DNA of 16,858 nucleotides from Acetobacteraceae bacterium (GTDB lineage: Bacteria > Pseudomonadota > Alphaproteobacteria > Acetobacterales > Acetobacteraceae). Within the stretch, counting starts at the first letter, position 1. The number at the start of each line of letters is the position of its first letter. The position numbers and the translations under genes were made by a program. Under the pieces are notes generated by a model. That model was not told where the DNA came from. It ran no database searches and saw nothing but the letters and a program-made list of their open reading frames with translations. The stretch is from contig JASHVB010000048.1 in the NCBI GenBank assembly GCA_030039695.1, forward strand, positions 1-16,858, in the 5' to 3' direction. This document shows, one piece after another, positions 1 through 6,620 of this stretch.

Positions 1-556
1 GGACATCCGCACGCCGGCGGCGGAAGGTCCGCTCGGCGGCGGGATTGAACTCCACGATCCGGCCGGCTCCGTCGATGGTGATAATGCAATCGATCGCGAC
101 CTCGACGATCGCTGCGCTCAGTGCCTCGCTGACACTCCGCGCCGCAGACTGTTCGGCGAGGTTCTGCTCGGTCTGACGCAGATCGGTCAGATCGCGACTG
201 AAGAGAAAGTATGCCTCTACTTCGCCTGCGGCGTTACACAGCGGGGCATAGGTGCGACTCACGTAGCGCCGACCCCAGGGCAGTTCGACCCAATCGTGCC
301 ACTCCGTTGTCTCGCCCGCGAGCGCGCGCTCGACCCACGGACGCGTGCTTGCGACCGCTTCCTTGCCGAGCACTTCGGTGGTGGTACAGCCAAGAATCGT
401 GTCTGCCGGCTTGCCGAAGAGCCTGCTCAGCTCGGTATTGATATACAAATAGCGGTGGTCGCGATCGAGCGCTGCGACACGAAGGGGTAGGCTGTCGAAT
501 ACCTGCCGGACTTGCGCCCAGCTGACGCTCTCCAGCATGCGATGGCCGGACGGCAT
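1..556 (-). CDS. Tandem PAS-domain sensory protein, N-terminal part (runs off left edge)
   Basis: Reading the minus strand from an ATG at 556 gives an uninterrupted 185-residue frame to the window edge. It shows a first PAS domain (about residues 20-115, containing RYLYINTELSRLFGKPADTI and, near its end, the PAC-like stretch AEVEAYFLFSRDLTD-type segment), a charged, probably coiled-coil linker (LRQTEQNLAEQSAARS), then a second PAS domain opening with DCIITIDGAGRIVEFNPAAE. PAS domains sense small ligands, redox state or light and usually feed a C-terminal histidine kinase, diguanylate cyclase or phosphodiesterase; that output domain lies outside the window. ATG 556 has GGGGAA six to seven bases upstream. 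An in-frame GTG at 610 and an ATG at 538 are alternatives, and the frame is closed by a stop at 626-628. No transmembrane segment is seen, so the visible part looks cytoplasmic. The output type cannot be told. Confidence 0.85.
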   Translation of the reverse strand, partial: MPSGHRMLESVSWAQVRQVFDSLPLRVAALDRDHRYLYINTELSRLFGKPADTILGCTTTEVLGKEAVASTRPWVERALAGETTEWHDWVELPWGRRYVSRTYAPLCNAAGEVEAYFLFSRDLTDLRQTEQNLAEQSAARSVSEALSAAIVEVAIDCIITIDGAGRIVEFNPAAERTFRRRRADV

Positions 557-610
557 TACGGCTTCCCCGGGACGAACATCAAGCTGGCGCCGCGCATCAT
601 CTGGGATCAC

Positions 611-1480
611 CTTCCTCTTTCCGGGTCACGGCCGGCACTCGTGAAGATCACCAAACCAGCGTCGGCGCGCTTCTTGCGATGGGCAAGAGGTAGGCCAAGA
701 CGCGTGACCGGCCAAATATAGCCGAGCACTGTGCTCACAAGGTAGCATTGATGTAGCAGATAGAGTGCATGCTTCCTGTCAAGTGGACGCCAATTGTGAG
801 ACCGCGGTCCAGGTGTCCGCTTTTCTGCAGCGCCAATTTGCGACTGCGTCGAGCTCAGTCCCGAATCGACGTCTATTTTGACACTGGAACCGGCCATCCT
901 TCCACCTCGTCGACGCTGCGCTTGTTTCTGTCGGCGGTGGTTTTCCAGCCATATGTCCAACTGGCAGTACGCATGGTGGTCCATCCATCTGCCCTGCCAG
1001 GCTGGTCGGTCAGCCAGTCTCAAGTTAACGGGCAAGCGCGTGGGCGAGTCCAGGAATGAGCGGTACGAGTCGCAAATCTGCGAACCGCATGACTCACTGA
1101 ATTCAGTGCGCGCCGGCAAAACGAGCTAATGGTACAGCGGCAACAAGCGAACGCCGCGAAGACCAGTGCATCGAAAACCGATTCGCAGATCTGGCCGAAG
1201 CGACAGTTGCAGAAGATACTTGCCTCATAACTGACGACGCGCCCGTTGCGTTCAGGCATTTGCGCTCTGTGATGCTGCCACCGATCGAACCATGCGTCGC
1301 ATCACTGCCCGTGAGGTGCGGGTGGGTGGTCATTTGGTGTCGCTGACCGCGGCCGGCAGCCGTTTCGGTCGCGCCCCCGCCACGTGTGATTCGAGTCATA
1401 CCAGCACGCCCGGTCGCTCGTTATGACCGCGCATGGCGGCGCTGATCTGCGCCCTTCGGTCTACTGAGGAGGTCTCCCAC
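611..1480. other. About 870 bases without a supportable gene
   Basis: Open frames on both strands (for example minus 607-1119 and 1103-1399, plus 769-1059) have no convincing ribosome binding site. Their residue composition is Arg/Ser/Pro-heavy, as expected for antisense or noncoding GC-rich DNA, and they overlap one another. No RNA gene, inverted repeat pair or transposase motif was recognised. The stretch probably holds the promoter of the PAS gene (minus) near 611-700 and of the 1481 gene near 1400-1470, but no clear promoter boxes can be named. Confidence 0.5.
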
Positions 1481-1960
1481 GTGCCTGCGACTAATGTGCA
1501 GAACGCCTGGGTTGACCGCGTGCTCGGCTACAGGTTTGTCCGTAGCCCAACGCGCCGGTTGGTGCGCAAGCCGCCGTCTGCCTTCATCTCGATTCGTGGT
1601 CGCGAGATCTGGTGTGCGACTCGCGCAAAAGCGGGCGCCGAGATCAGCGCGCTCTGTGCGCACTTGAGCGGGACGACGGACCCCGAGTTGCAGCGCATCG
1701 CGACATTCGGGCTGAACGGCGCAACAGGCAAATTGAGTGTTAGTCTGCTCGTGGCATTGAGTGAGGCGGACGCCGCCACTGTCGACCAGCGGCCAATGGC
1801 ACTCGCGAAGGCGCGCGATCTGATTGGGGAATATCGCAGCTTTCTGCAACAGAATCGGCTGGTGCGGCTACTCGACGAGAACCCCTTCGGCGTGGCGGTC
1901 AGCATACGTGCGACGCTCGGCGCCGCGCTGAGCGAGATCGACCAAGCCCTGGCGGCATAA
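1481..1960 (+). CDS. Conserved-looking hypothetical protein, 159 aa, first gene of a two-gene unit
   Basis: The GTG start at 1481 is chosen because a strong Shine-Dalgarno sequence, GAGGAGG (1466-1472), lies eight bases upstream. The in-frame ATG at 1433 has none, and the residues it would add look noncoding. The product has no signal peptide or membrane helix. It opens with a Trp-containing segment (NAWVDRVLGYRF), has a basic patch (RRLVRKPP), then a long, mostly helical part with well-formed hydrophobic periodicity: PELQRIATFGLNGATGKL, KARDLIGEYRSFLQQ and DENPFGVAVSIRATLGAAL. The good RBS, GC3-rich codons and amphipathic helices argue for a genuine gene. I do not recognise the family and assign no function. 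The next gene starts 12 bases after its stop, so the two are probably co-transcribed. The surrounding DNA is decayed, which makes this unit stand out. Confidence 0.75.
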   Translation: MPATNVQNAWVDRVLGYRFVRSPTRRLVRKPPSAFISIRGREIWCATRAKAGAEISALCAHLSGTTDPELQRIATFGLNGATGKLSVSLLVALSEADAATVDQRPMALAKARDLIGEYRSFLQQNRLVRLLDENPFGVAVSIRATLGAALSEIDQALAA

Positions 1961-1972
1961 TGGAGCAATGAA

Positions 1973-2308
1973 ATGAGCGGCACCTTAGAGGCGGCGGCCC
2001 CAGTGTCTCAGGAGTGGAAAGTCGAGGTTTACAAAACACTCGGGGAAAAGATGCAACAGCGCCGCGGACCGGTTGAGTTGGTGAAGCCGGAGCAACGCCA
2101 GCAGAAGCTGACGGTCGAGTTGAAAGGTAACACGGCACCGACCGGTCGCGTCGGCAAGATGCTGGCGGAACGGTTGCTGGGTTCTTACGACGACCGGCAC
2201 AACGACAGCGGTGACGCTGGCGACTGCCCGCAAAGGATCAAAGCGCGACAGAACGAAGGTGCCTTCATACATGCCCAACCATCGGATCGATGGTCATATG
2301 ACACCTGA
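1973..2308 (+). CDS. Small hypothetical protein, 111 aa, second gene of the unit
   Basis: ATG 1973 has GGAG at 1962-1965, seven bases upstream, and lies 12 bases after the stop of the 1481 gene. The first 65 residues are polar, rich in Lys, Glu and Gln (SQEWKVEVYKTLGEKMQQRR, then KPEQRQQKLTVELKG), and look like a soluble helical protein. From about residue 70 the composition changes abruptly (SYDDRHNDSGDAGDCPQR and onward). This suggests that the original C-terminus was lost by frameshift or junction near 2180-2200 and that the present tail is accidental. No signal peptide, membrane helix or known motif is visible. It may act with the upstream product, to judge from the spacing only. Function unknown; the N-terminal half is more credible than the C-terminal half. 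Confidence 0.55.
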   Translation: MSGTLEAAAPVSQEWKVEVYKTLGEKMQQRRGPVELVKPEQRQQKLTVELKGNTAPTGRVGKMLAERLLGSYDDRHNDSGDAGDCPQRIKARQNEGAFIHAQPSDRWSYDT

Positions 2309-3345
2309 TTCGAAATATAGTGGCAAGCTGACGATCCACAAAGCTGCCTGCAAGCGGCGAGCGGCAGGCGGCTCGAGTGACTCCCTGCCGCCGCCGTCGG
2401 CTTCGGCAAGCCTCGGCATTGAATGCCAAGTGCTTTGACAGTCTCCCGATCTGGGCGACCGGTGACCCGCCAATTGTGCTGCCGCTGGAACCTCCGCAGT
2501 GCGTGGCCGGTCATCGCCCCCATCCGGCAATCGACGGCAAGATGAACACCACTCCGATTCAGAGCCATCTGCACACTCCCGATAAACTCGTGGTGCAACA
2601 TGTGCCTTTGGTCGGAGGGGCAGATGGTGCAGAAGGCTGCGGCATGGGGGCAGGTTGAGCGGCTGCCGGGGCCTATGGTGGAGCAGCGGCAGTTTCCGCT
2701 CGGCCGATGCCGCAGTCCGCGCGGCCAATGCTGACTACGAACGCGGCACCAAAGCCAAGCCGACGGGAGGTGTTCAGGATAGGGAGCATCCCCTTTGTTT
2801 CTGAGCCTGTTGAACGAAGTTATCCAATCAGACAGGGGCGCCCCACTGGCGAATGACTGTCCCAAAGCCGTCTTCCCCTGCTTGGCGTTCGTAAGTCGGC
2901 GCGGCTGCGACGAGCACGCGTCGACGTGGATCAATGGGATCCACAGCTTGCAGCCTATTCAACATCTCGGATTGGTTGAACATTGGCACGATTATGGCTG
3001 CGACTCGCCCGCCCGATGTCCAACATGCTTACGCAGCACAATCAGGCATCGCTCTCGAGCCGCCCTTTTTCGCTCTAACCCCATGCCTTGCAACGCCAGC
3101 TCTTCCGGGACTAGCATCGTCGAAATCCGAGCTGGCCATGACGCACATACCGCTCGCTGGCGTGTTGAACTCATCGGGCCGGATCGATGTGGAGGCTGCC
3201 AACGAGACCTGCGGGGGCTCGGCGCAATCGTCCTGGCGGTAGGCGCGCTGATGGAATCAGCAATCGCCGGGGGCTCGGGTCCTAAATGCGACCCGCCGCG
3301 CTCAATGGAGACCTCCGCGAGGTGCTGGCTTGGAGGAGGGAGGCT
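2309..3345. other. About 1 kb of decayed DNA between hypothetical genes
   Basis: Apart from the peptidoglycan-binding remnant at 2422-2680, no coding region could be supported. The long plus-strand frame 2795-3433 is rich in Cys, Pro, His and Arg, lacks a ribosome binding site and matches no family I know. The overlapping plus frame 2934-3242 and the minus frame 2992-3174 are no better. The ribosome binding site of the 3346 gene lies at the right end of this stretch. Confidence 0.45.
2422..2680 (-). pseudogene. Remnant of a peptidoglycan-binding (PGBD) domain protein
   Basis: The minus strand at 2586-2422 encodes a clear peptidoglycan-binding domain core: GSVQMALNRSG, then HLAVDCRMG, then ALRRFQRQHNWRVTGRPD and VKALGI. 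These are the family's repeated pattern (VQxALNxxG...VDGxxGxxTxxALxxFQxxxxLxxTGxxDxxTxxxLGI). The segment just upstream (about 2674-2606) has a Pro/Ala/Gln-rich linker typical of exported proteins (APAAAQPAPMPQP), but in a different frame and preceded by an in-frame TAG. A frameshift and a nonsense mutation are therefore needed to rebuild the gene. No start codon, signal peptide or partner domain survives. The domain normally binds cell wall in periplasmic or secreted enzymes and small adaptor proteins. It is best read as a dead gene, with boundaries approximate. Confidence 0.6.
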
Positions 3346-3774
3346 ATGCTCAAACGACGGCGTACCATATCGCTACTTCCAATGCTGCCCGGACTATTGG
3401 CCGCCAGACGTGCCATTGCCGCGGCAAAGGTGAGTAGAGAACAGATCGAACGCATCATATCTGTAATTAAGATGAAGCCGAAATGGAGAGAGATATCGAT
3501 TGACGAAAACGATCCCACGAGCCTGACCTTACGCTTCAAGGAGCGTCCCACATTTAGTGAGGCTCGGTTTGACGCTGAGTATGTAGCAAGGGAAGTTGTC
3601 CAGGGTCTTGTTGCAGATGGTTACGACCCTAAAGCGGAATCGAGTAACATCTACGTTCATGCCCAACAGGACGGTCTAAAGACGGTTACAGGTAGACCAG
3701 CGGTTAGAACCTTTGGTACGGCCTATTACAGTCACGCTCGAGACGGAATTGAGTGGGATGCTTATCGTGACTGA
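3346..3774 (+). CDS. Small exported hypothetical protein, 142 aa
   Basis: ATG 3346 is preferred over the in-frame ATG at 3286 because a very strong purine-rich ribosome binding site (GGAGGAGGGAGG, 3332-3343) lies directly upstream. It also places a signal-peptide-like N-terminus first: the basic stretch KRRR, a hydrophobic run (ISLLPMLPGLLAA), then ARRAIAAA ending near residue 27. The RRRTISLL arrangement loosely resembles a twin-arginine signal. The predicted mature part (about 115 residues) is polar and mixed alpha/beta looking: EQIERIISVIKMKP, SLTLRFKERPTFSEA, EYVAREVVQGLVADGYDP, IYVHAQQDG, ending in IEWDAYRD. Codon use is visibly more AT-rich than in the neighbours (for example ATATCTGTAATTAAG), which suggests a different origin. 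No cysteines or known motif are seen in the mature part. No partner gene is adjacent. Function unknown. Confidence 0.65.
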   Translation: MLKRRRTISLLPMLPGLLAARRAIAAAKVSREQIERIISVIKMKPKWREISIDENDPTSLTLRFKERPTFSEARFDAEYVAREVVQGLVADGYDPKAESSNIYVHAQQDGLKTVTGRPAVRTFGTAYYSHARDGIEWDAYRD

Positions 3775-4526
3775 CGTTGCTGCCGTCATGCCACGTCATC
3801 CCAACCTCGCGTTGCCGCGTATGTTGTCTGGTGCACGCCAGTTGTGTTGCCCCAGCTTCGCACTAGACGTCCCGCGTGTCGGCGGCCGACAACAGCCTGT
3901 CGGCGCGGCACTCAAGCCCATCCCAGCCGTCCGAGCAGCGTCAAGTTCAGCCGACGAGGCCAACGTGCCATTCCAATGCACCCCCAAACTCGGCGGCCGG
4001 TGCGCGAATCCGGATAGGCCCGGTGCAAGGCGGCTGCCGTCACCTTCACGACCAGCTCTCATTCTCCCCAATGCAGGACAGGCGCCTGAGGGTCGGCTTC
4101 CACGCCTGTCCGGTACGTGACCATACGTTCGGAAATTGACGGATCTGGCTTGCAGATGGGGCCTGCGCCGGTACTCGCACCGGGTCATGGCATTCCACAT
4201 GGTAGCCGACTGGGGCTTCCCTCTGAGCGCGTGGCCGCGATGAGCCGATCGCATTGCACTGACCGTCATCAACGAGGCGCCCAAACGCTTGCCACGCCTC
4301 CATGATCGTCACGCACCTCGGGTGAGGAGGACCTCTTGCGGTCGATGGCGCACGAGAATGGCTGACCCCGCGCACGAATAGGGCACGGGGACCGCCCGAC
4401 CGGCTTGTTCCGCGCGCTGAGTCGAACTGATGGCGTCGCCAGGCTAATTCGGGGCAATTTTTTTAGATCATTCGATCTCTGATAGATGTAGACTGATGCT
4501 AGTTTTCCCGGGGAAGGTCCGCTTCG
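3775..4526. other. About 750 bases without a supportable gene, ending in the leader of the 4527 gene
   Basis: Several overlapping frames exist on both strands (plus 3713-4120, plus 3876-4139, minus 3796-4284, minus 4046-4375). None has a ribosome binding site or a recognisable motif, and all are Arg/Pro/Ser/His-rich. The right end (4440-4526) is locally AT-rich, with a T-run at about 4458-4464 followed by a short perfect dyad AGATC-ATTC-GATCT (4465-4478). It probably contains the promoter or operator of the 4527 gene, but -10 and -35 boxes cannot be named with confidence. Confidence 0.45.
4465..4478. promoter_or_regulatory. Short dyad in the leader of the repeat protein gene
   Basis: A perfect 5-bp inverted repeat with a 4-base spacer (AGATC ATTC GATCT) sits just after a T-run, about 50 bases before the start codon at 4527. 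It could be an operator half-site pair or a short hairpin in the 5-prime leader. At five base pairs a chance occurrence is quite possible. Confidence 0.25.
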
Positions 4527-5303
4527 ATGGCGCAAACTCGTTCATCATTTCTGTGCAAACTGGCGGTCGTTGCCTCAATCCTTGCGACCGTACTCCCGAT
4601 CTCGGCCGCCCGTGCTGCTGGTGGCGGCGGCTGGCACGGCGGTGGCGGTTGGGGTGGTGGTGGTGGCGGTGGCTGGCGCGGAGGTTGGGGTGGCGGTTGG
4701 GGTTGGCGCGGAGGCTGGGGCGGTTGGGGTTGGGGCGGTTGGGGTTGGGGCGGTTGGTGGGGTTGGCCCGGGTGGGGTTGGCCCTGGTGGGGATGGGGCT
4801 GGGGGCCAGGAATCAGCGTCGGGTTTGCGTGGCCACCGGGCTACTATCCACCATCAACGTACTCCTACGCGCCGCAGTCCTCCTTTCCATCAGCATCATC
4901 CAACCCGCCGCAATATTACCAGGGCTACGCCCAAGGCGCGCCGCAATTCTACCAGGGCTACGGCCAAGGCGCGCCGCAATTCTACCAGGGCTACGCCCAA
5001 GGCGCACCGCAATACTACCAGGGCTACGCCCAAGGCGCACCGCAATACTACCAGGGCTACGCCCAAGGCGCACCGCAATACTACCAGGGCCACGCCCAAG
5101 GCGCGCCGCAATACTACCAGGGGTACGCTCAGGGCGCGCCGCAATACTACCAGGAGCGCGCTCAGAGCTCGCCGCAATATTACCAGCAGAATGCTCAGGG
5201 CTACTATGGTGGGGCGGTCCAGCAACCCCGCTATGGTAACTTCGCAGCAACTGATCCGCGCAACTGCGGCACGCCTGACGAGCCAAAGGCTTGCGCTCAC
5301 TGA
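4527..5303 (+). CDS. Exported Gly/Trp-rich protein with nine 11-residue PQYYQGYAQGA repeats
   Basis: 258 residues. ATG 4527 has GGGAAGG at 4511-4517. Residues 1-30 form a standard Sec signal peptide (basic start, hydrophobic LAVVASILATVL, cleavage after AARA). The mature protein has three zones. The first, about residues 31-100, is almost only Gly and Trp (about 20 Trp in about 66 residues, patterns GGW, GWGW). A short Pro/Tyr/Ser linker follows. Residues 128-226 are nine tandem 11-mers with consensus PQYYQGYAQGA (variants with F for Y, G for A, H for Y; the last two diverge). The tail ends with two Cys in NCGTPDEPKAC. No enzyme motif is present. Such Gly/aromatic/Gln-rich, low-complexity composition occurs in structural, adhesive or phase-separating extracellular proteins; a surface or envelope role is inference. 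Overlapping frames on both strands are shadows of the repeat. Confidence 0.85.
   Translation: MAQTRSSFLCKLAVVASILATVLPISAARAAGGGGWHGGGGWGGGGGGGWRGGWGGGWGWRGGWGGWGWGGWGWGGWWGWPGWGWPWWGWGWGPGISVGFAWPPGYYPPSTYSYAPQSSFPSASSNPPQYYQGYAQGAPQFYQGYGQGAPQFYQGYAQGAPQYYQGYAQGAPQYYQGYAQGAPQYYQGHAQGAPQYYQGYAQGAPQYYQERAQSSPQYYQQNAQGYYGGAVQQPRYGNFAATDPRNCGTPDEPKACAH
4717..4762 (+). other. Dense G-quadruplex-type tract in the Gly/Trp coding part
   Basis: Six runs of four G occur at 4717-4720, 4726-4729, 4732-4735, 4741-4744, 4747-4750 and 4759-4762, separated by 5, 2, 5, 2 and 8 bases. Any four consecutive runs satisfy the classical intramolecular quadruplex pattern. The tract arises from alternating Gly (GGN) and Trp (TGG) codons and lies on the coding strand, so it would be present in the mRNA. 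Confidence 0.6.
4908..5204 (+). repeat. Nine tandem copies of a 33-bp unit inside the 4527 gene
   Basis: In-frame units begin at 4908, 4941, 4974, 5007, 5040, 5073, 5106, 5139 and 5172. Each encodes an 11-mer starting PQYYQ or PQFYQ. Units 3 to 7 are nearly identical in DNA, including at synonymous positions (CCGCAATACTACCAGGGC core), whereas units 8 and 9 have diverged. That gradient points to recent expansion by slippage or unequal crossing over in the central copies. Confidence 0.92.
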
Positions 5304-5600
5304 GTACCAGTCGCGTTGAGGTGCAAGTGACATGCTGGGCCCTCAGACTGTGAGAGTCCGGTGATCGTAAATCACCTGACCACGCTCATCGCTTGGGTCC
5401 CGCTCGTCGCCGGCCCGAAAGGCAAAGGGGCTATGGATGAGATGGCAGTCGAGATCCTCTGGTTGATATGATTACGATTGGGTACCTAAATCTAGCGTGA
5501 CTGGCTCAGTACGATGATTGGTATGGTAACGAAAACCTCCTCCCGCCGAATTGCGCCTGCCCGGAATAGCCCCTGAATCGCATCACCGACCGCTGCGATT

Positions 5601-5772
5601 TCACTCCGCACAATCGACATGCCGAAGCCGGATTACCAACGCAGCCTTGGTCGCTTCCTTAGACGCGACAAGATCTAGCACCAGCGTTCCGCACCCAACG
5701 GACGGTATTGCGCCGGATCCATCGGTCTCGGGATCTTCATACAGCGAAGCGCGTCGGGGGTTGCGGGCTCAT
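5601..5772 (-). pseudogene. Broken gene fragment coupled to the MFS remnant
   Basis: An ATG at 5772 overlaps the stop of the transporter remnant as ATGA and has AAGGAGC just upstream. This is a textbook translationally coupled start. The frame then stops after 11 residues (MSPQPPTRFAV). A neighbouring frame stays open to a stop at 5601-5603, with a protein-like sequence (SVGCGTLVLDLVASKEATKA, LVIRLRHVDCAE). One frameshift would join them into a product of about 55 residues. I do not recognise it. It is reported because the overlap and the RBS show that a real gene once began here. Confidence 0.35.
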
Positions 5773-5870
5773 GCTCCTTGTTGGTTTGCCGGGCGCGGCT
5801 TGCGGAGAAACAGCAAAAGCGGGCTCACGACCGACATAGCGATCATCATGACCTTAAGCTGATCGATGAC
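5769..5870 (-). pseudogene. C-terminal remnant of a DHA2/EmrB-type MFS drug transporter
   Basis: The minus frame ends with VIDQLKVMMIAMSVVSPLLL followed by FLRKPRPANQQGA and a stop. This resembles the last transmembrane helix and basic tail of 14-helix drug:H+ antiporters (EmrB/QacA group), where a segment like AYIDDFxLMMIxxLxxxPLLLLLRKP is characteristic. The preceding residues (NRTVRQRWSGVIDQ) look like an eroded LNxxVTRQAAMIAYIDDF. Everything further upstream (5871-5990) is unrecognisable, so about 95 percent of the gene is gone. The motif match is from memory of the family and was not searched. Confidence 0.5.
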
Positions 5871-6386
5871 CCCCGACCAACGCTGCCTGACCGTCCGATT
5901 GCTCCACCGGCCAGTGAATCTTAAACGATGCCCGACCGATCCCACATCGCCGTCAAGACGTCGCGAAGGGCAGCCATGGGTCGGTGGCACGGACGGTTTG
6001 GGTGATCACCGCTCTGATCGGCGATAAGACCGTCTGGGATTAAATCTAGGCTGCGCGGGGTATTCGGCGCTCTCTCGCGTCCCTATAGGGTGCGTCGGGT
6101 AATGGTCGCTCGCGAATGGGGCCGCGCAGGCGCGGACGTTGGTTGCCGCACTCTGGTCCGGGTCTTTGCAGCTCAGCCTGGTAGCTGCAGAGCGAGTTAG
6201 CCGGCGAGCCGGTAGAGATTTGCCGTGATATTGCGGGTTGAGCGATCGCCGCGCGCACTGGCCTGTGTTTGGGCCCGGCCGTTTGATGCATTCCGGCGTC
6301 CAGACTTGACCCCAAATCAGGACCAAGACATCGCTGGAACAAAGTCTCCGAAAATGGTGAGCGGGACGCTCTGTGACGACCGTCCG

Positions 6387-6620
6387 ATGCAACGTTGGCT
6401 CAGGCTTTGGCGCTGGGTCCTGACAGTGTCTTGCATCGCTATGGTGGTTTCTGTCCTGGCCGTGAACCGGGTCTTGAGCGGATTCCACGGCCTCAGTCTG
6501 CATATCGCGCCGGCCATTGCTCTGGTGCTGGGGGCGATCTGCGCAATCGTTCTGGGCGTGGTCTTGATGGGCCTGTTGTTCTACAGCGAACGCGCGCGCG
6601 GCGAGGCAAGCAGCGACTGA
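6387..6620 (+). CDS. Small two-helix inner-membrane protein, 77 aa
   Basis: From ATG 6387 the product starts with an amphipathic Trp/Arg-rich segment (MQRWLRLWRW). It has a first membrane helix at about residues 10-28 (VLTVSCIAMVVSVLAVN), a short loop with GFHGLSLH, and a long second helix at about 40-66 (IAPAIALVLGAICAIVLGVV...), then a charged tail (SERARGEASSD). The clean hydrophobic pattern argues for a real integral membrane protein, probably with both ends in the cytoplasm (positive-inside). The start is uncertain: in-frame ATGs at 6354 and 6225 exist, none has a good ribosome binding site, and the residues before 6387 look noncoding. It resembles small conserved membrane proteins of Acetobacteraceae, but I cannot name a family or role. 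Confidence 0.6.
   Translation: MQRWLRLWRWVLTVSCIAMVVSVLAVNRVLSGFHGLSLHIAPAIALVLGAICAIVLGVVLMGLLFYSERARGEASSD

Larger units (their letters stand above)
5304..6386. other. About 1.1 kb without an intact gene; contains a transporter remnant
   Basis: No intact gene is supported. A short hairpin, GGTGAT-CGTAA-ATCACC (5360-5376), lies about 60 bases after the repeat-protein stop; it has no T-run, so it is only a weak terminator candidate. The minus strand at 5601-5870 carries efflux-transporter debris, described separately. The plus frame 5551-5862 and minus frames 6006-6503 and 6046-6342 are Arg/Pro/Ser-rich, lack ribosome binding sites and match nothing known. Confidence 0.45.

Noticed and set aside
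607..1119. Minus-strand 170-residue frame beside the PAS gene
   Set aside because: No ribosome binding site, Arg/Ser/His-rich, no family resemblance, overlapped by equally good frames on the other strand.
1280..1310. tRNA-like GGTTCGATC on the minus strand, also near 15890
   Set aside because: The flanking bases do not pair into a T-arm and no anticodon or acceptor stem could be built.
2795..3433. Plus-strand 212-residue frame
   Set aside because: Cys, Pro and Arg-rich throughout, no RBS, no hydrophobic periodicity, and it overlaps the credible start of the 3346 gene in another frame.
3713..4375. Several 90-160 residue frames on both strands
   Set aside because: Low-quality composition and mutual overlap; no support for any one of them.
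4496..5333. Four further long frames overlapping the repeat protein gene on both strands (plus 4496-5239 and 4570-5319, minus 4813-5286 and 4896-5333)
   Set aside because: They are open only because the 33-bp unit is a multiple of three without stops in several frames. Only the frame from 4527 has a signal peptide and a correctly spaced ribosome binding site.
5360..5376. GGTGAT-CGTAA-ATCACC hairpin after the repeat protein
   Set aside because: Only six base pairs and no T-run; not called as a terminator.
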